This document shows positions 34,763-43,197 of a stretch of 64,000 nt of DNA, piece after piece; positions within the stretch are counted from its first letter, which is position 1; the number at the start of each line of letters is the position of its first letter. A model generated the notes under the pieces. It was not told the DNA's origin and did not search any database. It saw nothing but the letters and a program-made list of their open reading frames with translations. Both the position numbers and the translations under genes were made by a program. Source of the DNA: CAWBRY01 sp963791295 (GTDB lineage: Bacteria; Bacteroidota; Bacteroidia; Chitinophagales; Chitinophagaceae); NCBI GenBank assembly GCA_963791295.1, contig CAWBRY010000001.1, positions 2,108,001 to 2,172,000 of the forward strand. Reading direction: 5' to 3'.

Positions 34763-35510
34763 TTAGTTTGATTGCGTTGCTTTGATTATGTTTTTAAAGG
34801 CATTAAATTCTAGAATAGAGATGCACCTGTGTAGCATATGGTGACAATTTGAACAAACTAAGGCTAGATCCTCTAGCTTAGTTTCTTTTGAAATATCAAA
34901 ATTTGAAAGGGGAACGATATGATGACATTCAATGAATACACTTCCGATTTCTCCATATTTCGTATGAGAATCAAATGCGCAGGTCTCGCATTCAAGCTTA
35001 CCTTTCTTTTAAGAAAACAATTTCTTTTTTTTTTTTAACAATTTTTCTGTCCCTTTCTCTTACCTTATGTAGTTTATATAAAATCTGACTTTCTTTTACA
35101 CTGTCACTGTTACTTATTTCGTCATCTTCAACGTTAGAAATGATATTTGACAATCCTACATCTGTAGCAATAGATTTGATTTCTGTTGTTATGTTGCTTA
35201 ATTCCTTTTGCTTGGAATAGAATTACTCAAAAACCTCTTTATCTAATTTGGAATATGCCTCTATGCCTTTGCCTTCATATGAAGGATCAATGGCAAGGAA
35301 ATTTGAAAACTTTAATGTTACTCTGTTGGGATTTCTGAACTTGTACTGATCTGGTTTAACGGGAATAGAGGTAGTTTATTAAGGATTTCGGAAAGTTCCA
35401 CAATTTTGGGGTTTTTAACATAGATTGAACCTCTATTTGGGTAGAAATAAAGATATAGTGTAAGAATAATTTTATTCTGTCTTTTGGATTTTGTTTGTGT
35501 GATTATTGGT
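34763..35510 (-). pseudogene. HNH endonuclease gene (McrA-like), multiply frameshifted
   Basis: No long open frame survives, but translating the minus strand in pieces gives an ordered protein. It begins with an N-terminal block (NKIILTLYLYF ... NPKIVELSEILNKLPL), then FRNPNRVTLKFSNFLAIDP and GKGIEAYSKLDKEVFE to an in-frame TAA (35223-35225). The same frame continues FYSKQKELSNITTEIKS and KLHKVRERDRKIVKKKK across a 12-bp A/T run. After another shift near 35000 comes the HNH core: GKLECETCAFDSHTKYG, IECHHIVPLSNF, and LVCSNCHHMLHR. The last block carries the Cys pairs and His residues of an HNH nuclease. Such enzymes act as methylation-dependent or phage-directed restriction nucleases. This copy must be inactive. 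Confidence 0.8.
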
Positions 35511-35745
35511 TTACAATTTAAATATTCTCAAAACTTAGGTTGATGGAGTTTATTTAAAATTGTTAATAAGAGGTTTGAATTTAAAAGCTTTTGCGTTGAT
35601 AATTATTTTAAGGTTTAAGATGAAAGTAGTGTCTGAACTTCGGGAATTTCAAAATTTGAGGTTTTTTTGGGAATAATTTTGCAGTAGAAATCTCTAAAAT
35701 AGGTATTATAGTTTATTATAACAAGATATACTCTATCAGTATTAC

Positions 35746-36497
35746 TCACAGTAAACGAATTTCTTGTGTTATAGGAATGTAGTTATACACTAATATTGGT
35801 GATATACTTAAACGGATATAAACGGGTATATCGGTTAAGAACTTTTTTTTTGAGTTAAAGTTTAAAAATATTGGAGTTGCTGATATTTCTCTTCGGACTA
35901 TGGGTAAATCATTGACTGTGTCTCTAAGTTTGTAAGGTAGCTTAACATTATTATTTATTTCATAGCTATAAAAGATCTTTTACAGAGTTTGTTGGAATGA
36001 TTTTTTATCTTAAATACGTATAGAAAAGGTTCTTTGCGGTGGAGAGCTTTGTAATTGTTTAGAATTGGTATTAGGGGTGTAATTACTAAATATGTTGCGG
36101 TGTTAGGATGAGCTGTTTACATGGCACTGAAATCTGAAATGATTAGTTTTTCGGTTTTACCGAGAATTGGAAATATGGTTGAATCTGGCGTTTTGAAATA
36201 AAGAATTTCTCGGTAAGAATTGACAATAACATGTTTATAAGTAACAATAACAAGTGATATTTTATATTCTGAAATTTTATAGTTGATAATAAATCCCGTC
36301 TCTGAAGAGACGTAGTATACTGTTATGTAGCTTTTAGTTTTTTTTCGAAAGTTTTAAGTTTAATAGTCGAGTTTATTATTATTTCATCCAAAGGCATTTG
36401 TCGTTGTGATGACGAACTGAAAGGGATAAGTAGTAATGGTAAGTGGTAAAGATTCTTTTTTATGGTTGAATTTATTAAGGAGACTCGTTTTGTTCAT
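35746..36497 (-). pseudogene. Degraded gene for an unknown, probably secreted protein
   Basis: Minus-strand translation in three frames gives long, ordered stretches in otherwise stop-rich DNA. A hydrophobic leader (KNLYHLPLLLIPFSSSSQ) is followed by MPLDEIIINSTIKLKTFEKK. Then VYYVSSETGFIINYKISEYK ... HVIVNSYREILYFKTPDS ... TEKLIISDFSAM follows, then ATYLVITPLIPILNNYKALH and KEPFLYVFKIKNHSNK. The end is EINNNVKLPYKLRDTVNDLP ... FLTDIPVYIRLSISPIL and a TGA at 35746. The leader resembles a signal peptide cleaved after SQ. I recognise no family. The sequence reads like a beta-rich extracytoplasmic protein that was interrupted by at least three lesions. Confidence 0.4.
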
Positions 36498-37076
36498 GTT
36501 TCCATAAAAGTTGGGTATATTATTTTAAATGATTAAATAGATAGTATGAATTTCATAATTGTGAATTCTAATTTTGAAATAACGATGCAAAGAGATGAGG
36601 GAGGGTTTTAAAAAAATTATGAAATTTGAATTATAGATAGGTTGTTAGTAAAATTTATGGAGAATGAGCGACTTTGCAATCTCGTAGATTTTTGTTTTTG
36701 AATTTAGTACCTGAAATATACTTGAACGGTTGGTTCAATTTTAAAATTTGTTTGCTGCGAGGAATTCTTAAACTTTTAAATCCATATCCTTGAAATACCC
36801 AGAAGACCCCTGCACAGGGGTTGAGGATTGGGTTCTAAAACTGATTAGTAAAAGTAGGTAGCGAGTTTCTTTAACAAGCTACATAATGTCCCAGGATCGG
36901 ACTAAAATTTTATTATATATGTCCTTGTAATCATATTGGCCACAATTGAATATGTGAAAACCATTACCTGGAAGTAGTTTTTAGTCCCGTGCACCTATAC
37001 TCGAGATGTCACATTCGATGAATTTTTTCTAAAAAGATGGGTTTTACAAATAGATGGGAGATTGTGAAAACACTTA
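36498..37076. other. AT-rich stretch without a recognisable gene
   Basis: No frame holds a sustained coding pattern on either strand. A slightly less AT-rich patch at about 36781-36840 contains the perfect palindrome described separately. Nothing else can be supported. Confidence 0.5.
36806..36821. repeat. Perfect 16-bp inverted repeat ACCCCTG-CA-CAGGGGT
   Basis: The arms are exact with a 2-nt centre, in otherwise AT-rich DNA. No T-run follows, so it is not a standard terminator. It may be a protein-binding site or part of a structured RNA. Confidence 0.5.
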
Positions 37077-37372
37077 TTAAGACATCTCTCTGTTGTACTT
37101 GGAATTAAGGGTCTTAGTTGACGCCTGTTCAACTTCATGAGGTTTGTATAAAACTCGCTTTCCGATTTTGTAAGATTGTAACCATCCTAGTTTTGTCCAG
37201 TCATGCAAAGTTGGTAATTTATCTTTAAAAGTTTTGCTACCTCTCTTCTAGAAAGATATTGTGCTTCTTTAGATATAAGTGAATTTTTTTTTGTGATCTT
37301 ATCGTCAATTATCTTACCGATCTTGACCAATAGATCTTCAATTGTTATACCATGTAGAATAATTTCGCTCAT
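37077..37372 (-). pseudogene. Excisionase-like HTH (helix-turn-helix 17) gene with one frameshift
   Basis: The first frame (37372 to about 37220) gives MSEIILHGITIEDLLVKIGK and then YLSRREVAKLLKI. After the loss of one T in an AATTTACC-type sequence, the second frame continues LPTLHDWTKLGWLQSYKIGK, RVLYKPHEVEQAS, and ends REMS at 37077. Together this is a ~97-residue MerR/excisionase-type DNA-binding protein of the kind encoded beside integrases of Bacteroidota elements. It lies upstream of the integrase on the same strand, with the three repeats of 37498-37740 between them. Confidence 0.75.
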
Positions 37373-37497
37373 TTAATCTGCTTTTAGTTATGACTAAAAT
37401 CAGACTTTAACTATTAAATTAGATAGAACTTGCCATCTCTTTTTATCCACTTGATTGCTATTGATGTTTTGAATGTTTTTTTGATTGTTATTGTTCA

Positions 37498-37740
37498 AAC
37501 TTGATTGGGTTGCTTTAATCTAATGAAGTTGTAAAGGTTAAATCGCATGTTGATCTTGTTTTTTTGTGTTTCCTGTTTCAACTTGGTTGGATTGTTTTTG
37601 TCAAGGAATTTCTAAGAATTTGAATGGTATGTTTATCTTGCTTTTTGTGTTTTGCTGTTTAACTTGGTTTGGATTGTTTGTGTCAGAGGAATTTGTAAAA
37701 CTTTGAATTGTATTTTTACTTTGTTTCGTGTTGACTATTT
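37498..37740. repeat. Three degenerate tandem copies of an ~81-bp unit
   Basis: Copies begin at 37498, 37580 and 37661, each with AACTTG(A/G)(T)TTGG(G/A)TTG near the start, a GTATGTTTATCTTG-like block after about 50 bp, and a TTTTGTGTTT-like block at the end. A partial earlier copy may start near 37450. No frame is maintained, so the unit is non-coding. It lies between the xis-like and integrase genes, where arm-type recombinase sites or a regulatory RNA could sit. Confidence 0.65.
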
Positions 37741-37796
37741 AGTTGCATATGTTATTTAGGTCTTGCAGTGAACTTGTAGAAATTTTTGATATTTAT

Positions 37797-39026
37797 TTAG
37801 CTATCTAAAAAATGGGTGATTTGTTGATTGGTTGACATTGTCTTGCTTAGCTTATTAGAGATATATTTCATAAATGATTTCTCAGTTCTGTGTCCGGTTA
37901 TTTTCATAATTGAAATAGTTGGAACATTCATAAGAAATGCATTTGTTGCAAATGATCTCCTTGCAGTATGAACGGTCATTAATTCATACTTGTTGAAGAT
38001 TTCTTTTATTCGTTTGCCACCTTTCGTTGATGTAGTTTCGATTGGATGATTTAAGTTGGCAGTTTTACCAAGCTCCTTTAAATATTCGTTCATTTTCTCG
38101 TTACTGATTGCGGGAGGAGGGTTTCCATTATATTTTCTGAGAACCTGATCAACGGCTGAATTTATAGGAATCATGACCATTGCGTCTGTTTTTTGCGTTC
38201 TAACTCTGATGACTGGTTTATGGTTATCAATATTTACAGCATTAAGCTGTTTAAGGTCAGAGAATCTGAGGTCGGTATACAGGCTATGATAAACAAATCT
38301 CTGACTTTGTCAAGCTTCGGATTCTCTGTAAGATTGATATTCGCAATAATTGAAAGGTCTTCTTGTGTCAAATGAATGCTCTGGGTTTCTTCCTCAAGGA
38401 TTTTAAACCGTTTGCGCTTAAAGGAGACATTCTTGGTGAGATCCCGCTCAAAAGCTTCTCTCATAAAAGACTTTATATTTTTGATGTGAGACTCTATTGT
38501 ATTATGACTATATCCTTGGTTCTGTGCGTATTCAAGATACTTGTCATAAAAATCAGATGTCGATTGCATCGAAATGAAGAGCTTTTCCCTGTTTTCTCCT
38601 TAAAGGCTTCTAGATTCCTTATGGTTTGGCGGATTGTCCTCTTTGTGCCCTCTCGCTTGTTGGAAGAGTCTAATATTCTCTGATGTATATTGGGCCAGGT
38701 CTTTTGATGGAGAGTTTTCCTTCTTCAATACTTGATTAAGTCGAATCCTCAAGAGTTCGGGGTTAGGCGAAGTACCTTCTAAGATTAATTTACGGTAGCG
38801 AATTCCAACGCTAGATTCAAGCTCATCTAATATCATATTTATGGATTGATGGGCTAGAATCGCCCTAGATTCCCTCAAACGCTGTTTCTCTGTATTCCAG
38901 AATCTAGGATTTGCTTTTTGTCCTGTAGAATATTTTAACTTTGACCGATTGAAGCGAGAAAATTAGATAGATTAAAGTTGTTTTTTCAGCTCTCGGTTCT
39001 TTTAAAACAAACGTGGCTTGAGGCAT
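37797..39026 (-). pseudogene. Tyrosine recombinase/integrase gene, frameshifted
   Basis: Joining frames gives ~405 residues from the ATG at 39026. The N-terminus is FVLKEPRAEKTTLIYLIFSL, then KYSTGQKANPRFWNTEKQR (shift near 38945), as in Bacteroidota integrases. The SAM-like core-binding domain is YDKYLEYAQNQGYSHNTIES (shift near 38600). The catalytic domain shows the first Arg in TDLRFSDLKQL (shift near 38265), the Lys region RVRTQKTDA, HTARRSFATN (HxxR), ITGHRTEKSF (GH), and the nucleophile Tyr in FMKYISNK. All catalytic residues survive, but three frameshifts break the gene. It lies about 180 bp from attR, the usual place for an integrase. Confidence 0.88.
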
Positions 39027-39201
39027 AAATTTTACTTGTTATTTTCAAAATATAGAGAATTGAGGGGACAACTGAAGGGGACACAAAAATTTGTCGGTAG
39101 GCAATCCTTATTAATTTATCCTTTTGATGAAATTCAGGTCTGTGGCGAGTTTGGGCAGAAGAGCAAACAAAATGATATCAAATTGAATTAAGCTAAAATT
39201 G

Positions 39202-39217
39202 ATCCAATCCGGATCAC
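39202..39217 (+). repeat. attR: second copy of the 16-bp tRNA 3' end
   Basis: It is identical to 30582-30597 (ATCCAATCCGGATCAC). It is the original chromosomal end of tRNA-Arg displaced by the element; the native tRNA terminator follows 3 bp later. Confidence 0.9.
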
Positions 39218-39220
39218 GGC

Positions 39221-39265
39221 GCGTCCCGTTGAATCCCGATGATGTCGGTCCGGGACGCTTTTTTT
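39221..39265 (+). terminator. Native terminator of tRNA-Arg, now separated from it
   Basis: GCGTCCCG (39221-39228) pairs with CGGGACGC (39251-39258) around a 22-nt loop, and seven T follow. Its position right after attR shows that it terminated the tRNA transcript before the element inserted. Confidence 0.85.
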
Positions 39266-39283
39266 ATTATAGAAATTCATAAG

Positions 39284-39955
39284 ATGGATGTCACCATTGA
39301 AGCCTCATGGAAAGAAATACTGAAGAGTGAGTTCAATCAACCCTATTTTCAACAGATTCCCCACCATATAAAAACAGAAAGGTCCCAGGGAAAGATCATT
39401 TATCCGCCGGGACGCTTTATATTCAATGCATTTAATACAACGCCCTTTGATAAAGTAAAAGTGGTGGTCCTTGGTCAGGACCCGTATCACGGTCAGGGTC
39501 AGGCGCACGGCCTTTGCTTTTCTGTTCCTGCAGGTATCGCTCCACCACCATCGCTGGTCAATATATTTAAAGAGCTCCAGGATGATGTAGGAGTTTCCTT
39601 ACCCAACCATGGCAATCTTACTCACTGGGCGGAACAAGGCGTGTTTTTGCTCAACGCATCATTGACGGTGAGGGCGGCGGAGCCGATGAGCCATTCCAAG
39701 ATCGGGTGGGCCCAATTCACCGATGCCGTCATAAAAAAGATCTCTGCTAACAGGAAGCATGTAGTCTTCTTATTGTGGGGAAAGTTTGCGCAGGAAAAAA
39801 GGAGCTTAATTGATGAAACAAGTCATTATATATTAAGAGCCGCCCATCCCTCGCCGCTTTCTGCGCACGCGGGATTTTTCGGTTGCCGCCATTTTTCAAA
39901 AACAAATGAATGGCTTTCTTCACATGGACTTGATCCGATCGATTGGAAATTATAA
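39284..39955 (+). CDS. ung: Uracil-DNA glycosylase, family 1
   Basis: Ung removes uracil from DNA in base excision repair. The 223-residue protein has the catalytic water-activating motif VVLGQDPYHGQGQAHGLCFSV (about residues 61-81, shown in part as GQDPYHG), the GVFLLNASLTV motif, and the HPSPLSAHAGFFGC DNA-intercalating loop (about 185-198). The ATG at 39284 gives the expected N-terminus (MDVTIEASWKEIL). The frame opens earlier, at 39239, but that would start inside the tRNA terminator. It is adjacent to attR, so it is a core chromosomal gene that fixes the right edge of the island. Confidence 0.96.
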   Translation: MDVTIEASWKEILKSEFNQPYFQQIPHHIKTERSQGKIIYPPGRFIFNAFNTTPFDKVKVVVLGQDPYHGQGQAHGLCFSVPAGIAPPPSLVNIFKELQDDVGVSLPNHGNLTHWAEQGVFLLNASLTVRAAEPMSHSKIGWAQFTDAVIKKISANRKHVVFLLWGKFAQEKRSLIDETSHYILRAAHPSPLSAHAGFFGCRHFSKTNEWLSSHGLDPIDWKL

Positions 39956-39981
39956 TTTACCGCACAAAACTGATACAAGTA

Positions 39982-40566
39982 ATGATACCTCCTTCGCTGA
40001 CCCTGGAAACCACAAAAGTCATTTTAAGACCATTGGATAAAGACGATTTCGAGCCGTTTCTTCAACTGGCGCAACAGGATGATGATATGTGGAAATATTT
40101 CACATTTCATCTTGGTGATCGCGCGCAGCTCACTAGATGGTTTGATATGGCCTTTGCTGACAGATCGGCAAATACAAGGAGGCCATTTACCATCATTGAA
40201 AAGGAATCAGGCAACATTGCGGGAAGCAGCAGCATGGGTAATATCTCATTTCCCGATCTTAGATTGGAAATTGGGTGGAGTTGGTTGGGAAGAAATTACC
40301 GGAGTACGGGAATTAATAAGCATGCGAAGTGGGCGATGATGAAATATGCTTTTGAAGAATTAAATTTCGAAAGGGTCGAATTCAAGACCGATGTTCTCAA
40401 TGAGCGGGCACGCCAGGGATTGAGGAATGTAGGAGGCGTTGAGGAGGGCATTCTCCGAAGTCACATGACCATGTGGAATGATCGCAGGCGTACGTCCATT
40501 TATTATAGCGTATTAAAAAATGAATGGCCCGGGCTTCAGAAAACTATCTTTAAAAACTTCAGTTAG
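39982..40566 (+). CDS. GNAT-family N-acetyltransferase (RimJ/RimL type)
   Basis: The 194-residue protein begins LTLETTKVILRPLDKDDFEP, typical of the RimJ/RimL subfamily. It has the acetyl-CoA region at about 95-130 (LEIGWSWLGRNYRSTGINKHAKW, with the pyrophosphate-binding R/Q-x-x-G/A variant RNYRSTG) and the NERARQGLRNVGGVEEGILR block at about 148-168. The substrate is unknown; relatives acetylate protein N-termini or small molecules. I chose the ATG at 39982, 27 bp after ung, since a frame opening at 39943 overlaps ung. plsC follows after 2 bp. Confidence 0.85.
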   Translation: MIPPSLTLETTKVILRPLDKDDFEPFLQLAQQDDDMWKYFTFHLGDRAQLTRWFDMAFADRSANTRRPFTIIEKESGNIAGSSSMGNISFPDLRLEIGWSWLGRNYRSTGINKHAKWAMMKYAFEELNFERVEFKTDVLNERARQGLRNVGGVEEGILRSHMTMWNDRRRTSIYYSVLKNEWPGLQKTIFKNFS

Positions 40567-40568
40567 GC

Positions 40569-41306
40569 ATGACCGTTATTAAAAATATCCTGGGAAGGAT
40601 CTTTGCGTTCTGGGCTTTGCTCATTTTCGTTACATCAATGCTCTTGATTTACATACCATTCCTCATTAGCGGATGGTGGCCGGAACCCCGTCGAACCATT
40701 TCATTTGTTCAGTTGTCTCGTATCTGGATGAAAATATTTTTTACGCTGAGCGGCGTTCGACGAATTTTCAAAGGCAAACAACACTTCGTTCCAAAGGAGA
40801 ATTTTATCGTTCTCTGCAATCACAATTCCTTCATGGATGTTCCTCTTTCTTCGCCGGGGATCCCGGGAGCAAACAAGACGATTGCTAAAAAAGAATTGGC
40901 TCGCGTTCCGCTCTTTGGCATCATATATCAACGGGGAGCTGTTCTCGTTGACCGGCAGAGCGAAGAGAGTCGAAGGGCAAGCTTTCAAAAGATGAAGCAG
41001 GTTCTGGAATGGGGTTTGCACATGTGCATCTATCCCGAGGGAACAAGAAACAAGACCAACGAACCTTTGCAACGCTTCCATGATGGCGCATTTCGCCTGG
41101 CTATCGAAACCGGGAAACCTATTTTACCTACTTTGATATTTTATTCATCGATCGTATTGCCTTCTAAAAGGTTTTTCTTTTGGCCTCATCGGGTTGAAAT
41201 GCATTTTTTGGAACCAGTTCCGGTTGGAATGCTAACCAAAGAGGAGTTGAAAGAGAAAGTCTTTACCATCATGAAGGAATATTATATAGAGCACAACCGG
41301 CCTTAG
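40569..41306 (+). CDS. plsC: 1-acyl-sn-glycerol-3-phosphate acyltransferase (PlsC family)
   Basis: PlsC adds the second acyl chain to lysophosphatidic acid in phospholipid synthesis. The 245-residue protein has an N-terminal membrane segment (IFAFWALLIFVTSMLLIYIP), the Hx4D catalytic motif in CNHNSFMDVP (about residues 84-93), the second block KKELARVPLFG, and the glycerophosphate-binding EGTRN motif (about 158-162). The length is normal. It starts 2 bp after the acetyltransferase stop, so the two are probably co-transcribed. More than one PlsC-family member is common in this phylum, so the exact acyl acceptor is not certain. Confidence 0.88.
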   Translation: MTVIKNILGRIFAFWALLIFVTSMLLIYIPFLISGWWPEPRRTISFVQLSRIWMKIFFTLSGVRRIFKGKQHFVPKENFIVLCNHNSFMDVPLSSPGIPGANKTIAKKELARVPLFGIIYQRGAVLVDRQSEESRRASFQKMKQVLEWGLHMCIYPEGTRNKTNEPLQRFHDGAFRLAIETGKPILPTLIFYSSIVLPSKRFFFWPHRVEMHFLEPVPVGMLTKEELKEKVFTIMKEYYIEHNRP

Positions 41307-41375
41307 TTCTTCCGTTCGATCTCTCGATAATATATAAATGATGGGGATTGATTAATTTCGTCATTCAATGAATTC

Positions 41376-41615
41376 ATGAGCCTGTCCTTTCTCAAAGTAA
41401 CATTGGTACCGGAAGTAGTTGGTTCGGGGATCACCGATACGGAGATCCTCCTTCCCGTGTCAGCTATTTTGGCTGTCAAAAAAAAAGTAGGAATAGAATA
41501 TGAAATCGTCCTTCAGTCAAAAGTTCATCAAATACTCGAGTCACACTATTTTGGCAAAACAACCAAGCTAAAAGAAATAAAAGCAAAAATCAAAGACGAA
41601 TCTATATTCTATTAG
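41376..41615 (+). CDS. Small hypothetical protein, 79 aa
   Basis: I do not recognise this protein. It has no signal peptide and no transmembrane segment, and reads as a short mixed alpha/beta domain: VKKKVGIEYEIVLQSKVHQI is a strand-rich core, and the C-terminal third is lysine-rich (KTTKLKEIKAKIKDES). The ATG at 41376 is the only good start. It lies 10 bp upstream of hutH on the same strand and is likely co-transcribed with it. The base composition is like that of its neighbours. Confidence 0.55.
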   Translation: MSLSFLKVTLVPEVVGSGITDTEILLPVSAILAVKKKVGIEYEIVLQSKVHQILESHYFGKTTKLKEIKAKIKDESIFY

Positions 41616-41625
41616 GCCAATAAAT

Positions 41626-43197
41626 ATGGATGAAATTTTCAAGTATGGAACGGATCGACTCACTGCACCGGCAGCTATGTCCATTGCCAGCGGGCAGGTA
41701 AAGGCGACATTGACGAAGGATGTTATTCAACGAATTGAATCCAGTCGTCACTTCGTCGAGGAGATCGTTGCCAATAATAAAACTGTTTATGGAGTCAACA
41801 CCGGTTTCGGAATATTATCCGACACCAGGATCTCCGAAGCGGACACGCGCTTGCTTCAACAAAAAATTTTGCAAAGTCATAGTGTGGGAGTAGGGGAGAT
41901 GGTAGCCGATGAAATTGCAAAGTTGATGATGATCACCAAGGTTCACGCCCTGGCTCAAGGCTACAGCGGCGTACAAACAGCAACACTCCAACGTATCATT
42001 TGGCATATTGAAAATGATGTCATCCCCGTCGTCCCGGAAAAAGGCAGTGTTGGCGCAAGTGGAGACCTGGCGCCGCTCGCTCATTTGTTCCTGCCATTGA
42101 TAGGCGAAGGCGAATGTCATTATAAAGGACGACGATACCGGTCCGGGGAGATCCTGCAACAATTTCAATTATCACCACTTCAGTTGGGACCCAAAGAAGG
42201 ATTGGCCTTGATCAATGGCACTCAATTCATCCTTGCCTTTGCAGTGAAAGCGGTACTCCGGATGCACTATGCCCTCGAAGCTGCTGACATTATCGGAGCA
42301 ATGAGCCTGGAAGCACTCACTGGTACAAAAGCGCCTTTTGATGAACGACTGCATCAACTGCGTCCTTATGCAGGAAGTCAATTGGTAGCGCAACGACTTC
42401 GGTTGTTGCTGAAAGATTCTGAGATCATGAAAAGCCATGTTGATTGCGGACGAGTGCAGGATCCCTATTCATTGCGCTGTATGCCTCAGGTTCATGGCGC
42501 ATCAAGAAATGCGTGGTTACATTTGAAAGAGTTGACTGAAATAGAATTGAATGCCGTTACGGATAATCCAATTATTTTTTCTGCCGACGATACGATCAGT
42601 GGCGGAAATTTTCATGGTCAGCCGCTTGCGTTGCCACTTGATTATGCGTGTTTCGCAGCCTCCGAAATAGGAAATATATCTGACAGGCGTTGTTACTTAT
42701 TGTTGGAAGGCAAGTGGGGCCTGCCTTTGCTATTAATGAAAAATGTTGGACTGAATAGTGGATTTATGATGCCGCAATATACCACTGCTGCATTGGTGAC
42801 TGAAAACAAAACTTTGTGTTTCCCTGCCAGTGCGGATAGTATACCGACTTCATTGGGACAGGAAGATCATGTTAGCATGGGCAGTATCAGTGCAAGAAAA
42901 TTAGATCAGGTACTAAACAACCTCGAATATATTTTGGCAATAGAACTTTTAACAGCATGCCAGGCCATTGAATTCCGAAGGCCTTTAAAGAGCAGTGAAC
43001 TTCTTGAACAGGTTCACGAATTTGTTAGAGGCCTGGTTGGTTTTGCTGAAGAAGACCGGATATTTGCCGAGGATATTGCTAAAATAAAAACGATTATTTC
43101 TGACTTTTCATTTGTAAGAAAAGTGGATAAATCGGCTCAGGCAAATGGTATTCTATTAAATGGTGGATATAGTGATTTCCAATCAATATTTGCATAA
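41626..43197 (+). CDS. hutH: Histidine ammonia-lyase (aromatic amino acid lyase family)
   Basis: HutH deaminates histidine to urocanate. The 523-residue protein has the MIO-forming Ala-Ser-Gly triad in GSVGASGDLAPLAHL (about residues 142-156), the upstream YGVNTGFG block (about 54-61), and SHSVGVG, which has the Ser-His pair typical of HAL rather than the variant seen in most tyrosine ammonia-lyases. NNLEYILAIELL and KLDQVL blocks are near the C-terminus. Substrate choice between histidine and tyrosine cannot be fixed by eye, but the presence of hutU 12 kb downstream supports histidine. hutI and hutG/fdh are not in the window. Confidence 0.88.
   Translation: MDEIFKYGTDRLTAPAAMSIASGQVKATLTKDVIQRIESSRHFVEEIVANNKTVYGVNTGFGILSDTRISEADTRLLQQKILQSHSVGVGEMVADEIAKLMMITKVHALAQGYSGVQTATLQRIIWHIENDVIPVVPEKGSVGASGDLAPLAHLFLPLIGEGECHYKGRRYRSGEILQQFQLSPLQLGPKEGLALINGTQFILAFAVKAVLRMHYALEAADIIGAMSLEALTGTKAPFDERLHQLRPYAGSQLVAQRLRLLLKDSEIMKSHVDCGRVQDPYSLRCMPQVHGASRNAWLHLKELTEIELNAVTDNPIIFSADDTISGGNFHGQPLALPLDYACFAASEIGNISDRRCYLLLEGKWGLPLLLMKNVGLNSGFMMPQYTTAALVTENKTLCFPASADSIPTSLGQEDHVSMGSISARKLDQVLNNLEYILAIELLTACQAIEFRRPLKSSELLEQVHEFVRGLVGFAEEDRIFAEDIAKIKTIISDFSFVRKVDKSAQANGILLNGGYSDFQSIFA

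Larger units (their letters stand above)
30582..39217. mobile_element. Decayed integrative element in tRNA-Arg (8.6 kb)
   Basis: The element is bounded by identical 16-bp repeats of the tRNA 3' end. It contains a broken tyrosine integrase near the right end, a broken excisionase-like HTH gene, and accessory genes (DUF262 nuclease, HEPN, HNH endonuclease, small membrane proteins). It is visibly richer in A+T than the surrounding genes and mostly lacks open frames. No transfer, replication or phage structural genes were seen, so it resembles a satellite-type or defence island rather than a full ICE or prophage. Confidence 0.85.

Noticed and set aside
36297..36312. Perfect hairpin CGTCTCT-GA-AGAGACG
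   Set aside because: It falls inside a decayed coding stretch (reads VSSET on the minus strand), so it may be chance; no T-run follows.
37498..37740. CRISPR-like array
   Set aside because: Units of about 81 bp are contiguous and diverged, with no constant repeat and unique spacers, and no cas gene is near.
38363..38683. Plus-strand frames of 106 and 60 codons (38193-38683)
   Set aside because: They are antisense to the integrase pseudogene, whose minus-strand frames carry the catalytic motifs.
41626..43197. Tyrosine ammonia-lyase of flexirubin biosynthesis
   Set aside because: No flexirubin/aryl polyene genes are nearby, the SH pair is of HAL type, and hutU is present in the window.
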